DNA of 64,000 bases from Paraburkholderia caballeronis. GTDB lineage: Bacteria; Pseudomonadota; Gammaproteobacteria; Burkholderiales; Burkholderiaceae. Numbering within the stretch: position 1 is the first letter of the stretch; every line of letters starts with the position of its first letter. Both the position numbers and the translations under genes were made by a program. The notes under the pieces were generated by a model. The model was not told where the DNA came from, searched no databases, and saw nothing but the letters and a program-made list of their open reading frames with translations. The stretch spans positions 1,860,001 through 1,924,000 of the forward strand of contig NZ_FNSR01000002.1 of NCBI RefSeq assembly GCF_900104845.1, written 5' to 3'. This document shows, in pieces, positions 62,397-64,000 of this stretch.

Positions 62397-63713
62397 TCAG
62401 CGCGCCCCTTCCCGCTGCACGACCCGCTGCGCCTGCGCGGTCCGCTCCGCCTTCGTCTTCGACATCGCAATCGCGACGCCGCCGATGAGCGCCGACACGC
62501 CGAGCGCGAGCAGCGACAGCTTGTAGTCGGACGACGCGGCCCGCACGTAGCCGACCAGCAGCGGCCCGAAGAACTGCCCGATCAGATTGCCGACCCCGCT
62601 GACGAACGCGACGGCCGGCATCGCCTTGCGCATCGGCAGGATCTCGGTGATCCGCGCGAACACGAGCGGCATCAGCATCTTCAACGTGAAGCCGAGCGCG
62701 ATGAACAGCGCGATCTGCACGTAGAACAGCGGCGCCGGCACGAACGCGGCGGCGATCATCAGCACGCCGGTCAGCATCGTCGGGATCGCCGCGTGCCAGC
62801 GGCGCTCCTGGCCGTGCCGGTCCGAGCGGCGGCTGATGTAGTAGATGCCGAGCATCGACATCACGAACGGCGCGCCCGCGAGAAAGCCGATCGTCGTTTC
62901 GCTCAACTGGCCATACGACTTCATCACGGTCGGCAGCCACAGCGTCGTGCCGTACAGCAGCACCGTGTTCAGGCCGAAGCCGATCGTCAGCAGCCACACG
63001 GCCGGTTCGCTGAAGATGGTCCACCACGGATCGACTTCCGGTTTCGTGTACGACGCCTGTTCCGCCGCGAGGTCGCGTTTGATGAGGTCGCGGTCGGGAT
63101 CGGACAGCCAGCGCGCGACGTCGAGGCTCTTCGGAATCGCCTTGAACCACGCCAGGCAGAAGATCCACGCGGGCAGACCTTCCGCGATCAGCATCACGCG
63201 CCAGTCGTAGTGCGAGATCAGCGCGCCGGAAATCGGTCCCGCGAGAAAGCCGCCGAGCGGCGCGCCGAGATTCCAGATGCCGAACGCGCGGCCGCGCTCG
63301 GGCTTCATGAACCACTGCGCGAGCAGCATCGACGTCGCCGCGTAGACCGGGCCTTCCGCGCCGCCGAGCAGCACCCGCACGGCGACGATCTGCCAGAACG
63401 TCGTGGCGATGCCGGTCAGCATCGCGGCCGCGCCGAACAGCAGCAGGCAGATCGCGACGAGCCGTCTCGACCCGAACTTCAGCGCGAGATAACCGGCGAG
63501 CAGTTGCGTGAGCGCGTAGCCCCACGCGAACGCGCCGCCGATCCAGCCGGCCTGCACCGGCGTGAGCCCCAGTTCCTTCGTCATGTGGGGCAGCGCCATC
63601 GCGATGTTCACGCGGTCGAAGTACGACAGCATGTACACCGCGAACACCATCGGCAGCACGATCAGCCAGCGGTTCCTGCCGACTCCGTCGATGCCGGATA
63701 CGGTCTCGTTCAC
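62397..63713 (-). CDS. MFS transporter, anion:cation symporter family (possible HpaX-like permease)
   Basis: A 438-residue ACS-family symporter with twelve helices. Family marks are MLSYFDRVNIAMALPHMTKELGLTPVQAGWIGGAFAWGYALTQLLAGYLALKFGSRRL and RVLLGGAEGPVYAATSMLLAQWF. The start is GTG 63713 after an AGGGAGA ribosome site. This family imports aromatic acids, sugar acids and similar anions. The upstream hpaF gene on the same strand suggests import of 4-hydroxyphenylacetate (HpaX role). The other hpa genes lie beyond the window, so this is likely but unproven. Confidence 0.9.
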   Translation of the reverse strand: MNETVSGIDGVGRNRWLIVLPMVFAVYMLSYFDRVNIAMALPHMTKELGLTPVQAGWIGGAFAWGYALTQLLAGYLALKFGSRRLVAICLLLFGAAAMLTGIATTFWQIVAVRVLLGGAEGPVYAATSMLLAQWFMKPERGRAFGIWNLGAPLGGFLAGPISGALISHYDWRVMLIAEGLPAWIFCLAWFKAIPKSLDVARWLSDPDRDLIKRDLAAEQASYTKPEVDPWWTIFSEPAVWLLTIGFGLNTVLLYGTTLWLPTVMKSYGQLSETTIGFLAGAPFVMSMLGIYYISRRSDRHGQERRWHAAIPTMLTGVLMIAAAFVPAPLFYVQIALFIALGFTLKMLMPLVFARITEILPMRKAMPAVAFVSGVGNLIGQFFGPLLVGYVRAASSDYKLSLLALGVSALIGGVAIAMSKTKAERTAQAQRVVQREGAR

Positions 63714-63800
63714 GATCAGTCTCCCTGATAATCTTTATTCTCGTGTCGCGGGCCGCGTGTCGCCGGCCCGCTCCGGTCTTTCAGCGTGACGGAAGCGCCG

Positions 63801-64000
63801 TCACAACACTTCCTTCACATACGACGCGCGCTCCATCTCGACGATCTCGACGCTCAACTGCACCTGCATGCCCGGCGGACGCCCGCAGCGTTTCCTCAGC
63901 ACATCCGCGACGCATGCGGTCATCGCGGCGCGCGTCTCTTCGCTGCGTCCCGGCAGCACGCGCAACTGCGCGTACACGAAACCGCGCAAGGCGTCTTCGG
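63801..64000 (-). CDS. hpaF: 5-carboxymethyl-2-hydroxymuconate isomerase, C-terminal part (partial)
   Basis: The gene enters from beyond the right edge and only its last 66 or so codons are seen: EDALRGFVYAQLRVLPGRSEETRAAMTACVADVLRKRCG, then PGMQVQLSVEIVEMERASYVKEVL. This matches the C-terminus of HpaF-type tautomerases (about 130 residues), which isomerise 5-carboxymethyl-2-hydroxymuconate in homoprotocatechuate meta-cleavage. Reading continues in frame to the last base, so the true start is outside. The MFS gene follows after 87 bp. Confidence 0.8.
   Translation of the reverse strand, partial: EDALRGFVYAQLRVLPGRSEETRAAMTACVADVLRKRCGRPPGMQVQLSVEIVEMERASYVKEVL

Overview
The window is GC-rich throughout, with Gram-negative trimeric porins, LysR, MocR and AraC regulators, LLM flavin monooxygenases, an ergothioneine gene and a 4-hydroxyphenylacetate catabolism gene at the right edge. 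This points to a beta-proteobacterium of the Burkholderia / Paraburkholderia / Caballeronia group. That assignment is inferred from protein-family style and codon use, because no rRNA or tRNA gene was seen.

Left third (49-22345): after a porin comes a large catabolic locus of three operons around one MarR gene. A leftward operon (10862 to 1516) carries two FMN-dependent LLM monooxygenases, a complete Dpp/Opp-type ABC importer and a TauD/TfdA-like dioxygenase. A second leftward operon (17307 to 11946) carries a metal-dependent amidohydrolase, the eroded remains of a molybdenum hydroxylase (CoxL/CoxM/CoxG-like), a DUF1116 protein, an AtzH/HpxZ-like protein and an amidase. A rightward operon (17839 to 22345) carries an amino-acid-type binding protein, a fused permease-ATPase, a third LLM monooxygenase and a RutF-like flavin reductase. 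The two promoter regions hold seven copies of a 12-bp palindrome, GTGGTRYRCCAC in consensus, which ties the operons into one predicted regulon. Uptake, flavin-dependent oxygenation and stepwise amide hydrolysis suggest catabolism of a nitrogen-containing, probably cyclic amide compound. The substrate is unknown.

Middle (22443-45726): an aldo/keto reductase with a LysR gene; a WYL regulator with a SnoaL-like gene and an AlkD-like DNA repair gene, linked by a repeated 22-bp operator; a TetR/GST pair with a clear palindrome; a 958-aa winged-helix/STAND ATPase regulator divergent from an EgtB-EgtD fusion with a terminal frameshift; an electrophile-detoxification cluster (quinone oxidoreductase, two Old Yellow Enzymes, LysR, peroxiredoxin-like, DUF427, SnoaL, alpha/beta hydrolase, SDR); and a MocR gene divergent from a GNAT / azoreductase / AhpD-like operon.

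Right third (46195-64000): a methyl-accepting chemotaxis protein with a FliA-like promoter, a lone glycosyltransferase, a second porin, several LysR, AraC and MFS modules, and a deletion scar that fused the ends of two convergent genes (glutathionylspermidine synthase-like and sorbosone dehydrogenase-like). Next come an integrase fragment and an AT-richer insert with a two-domain cell-wall hydrolase and its probable periplasmic immunity protein. The window ends in an MFS permease and the partial hpaF gene. Several genes are visibly decayed by deletion, so this chromosome segment has been losing genes as well as gaining them.
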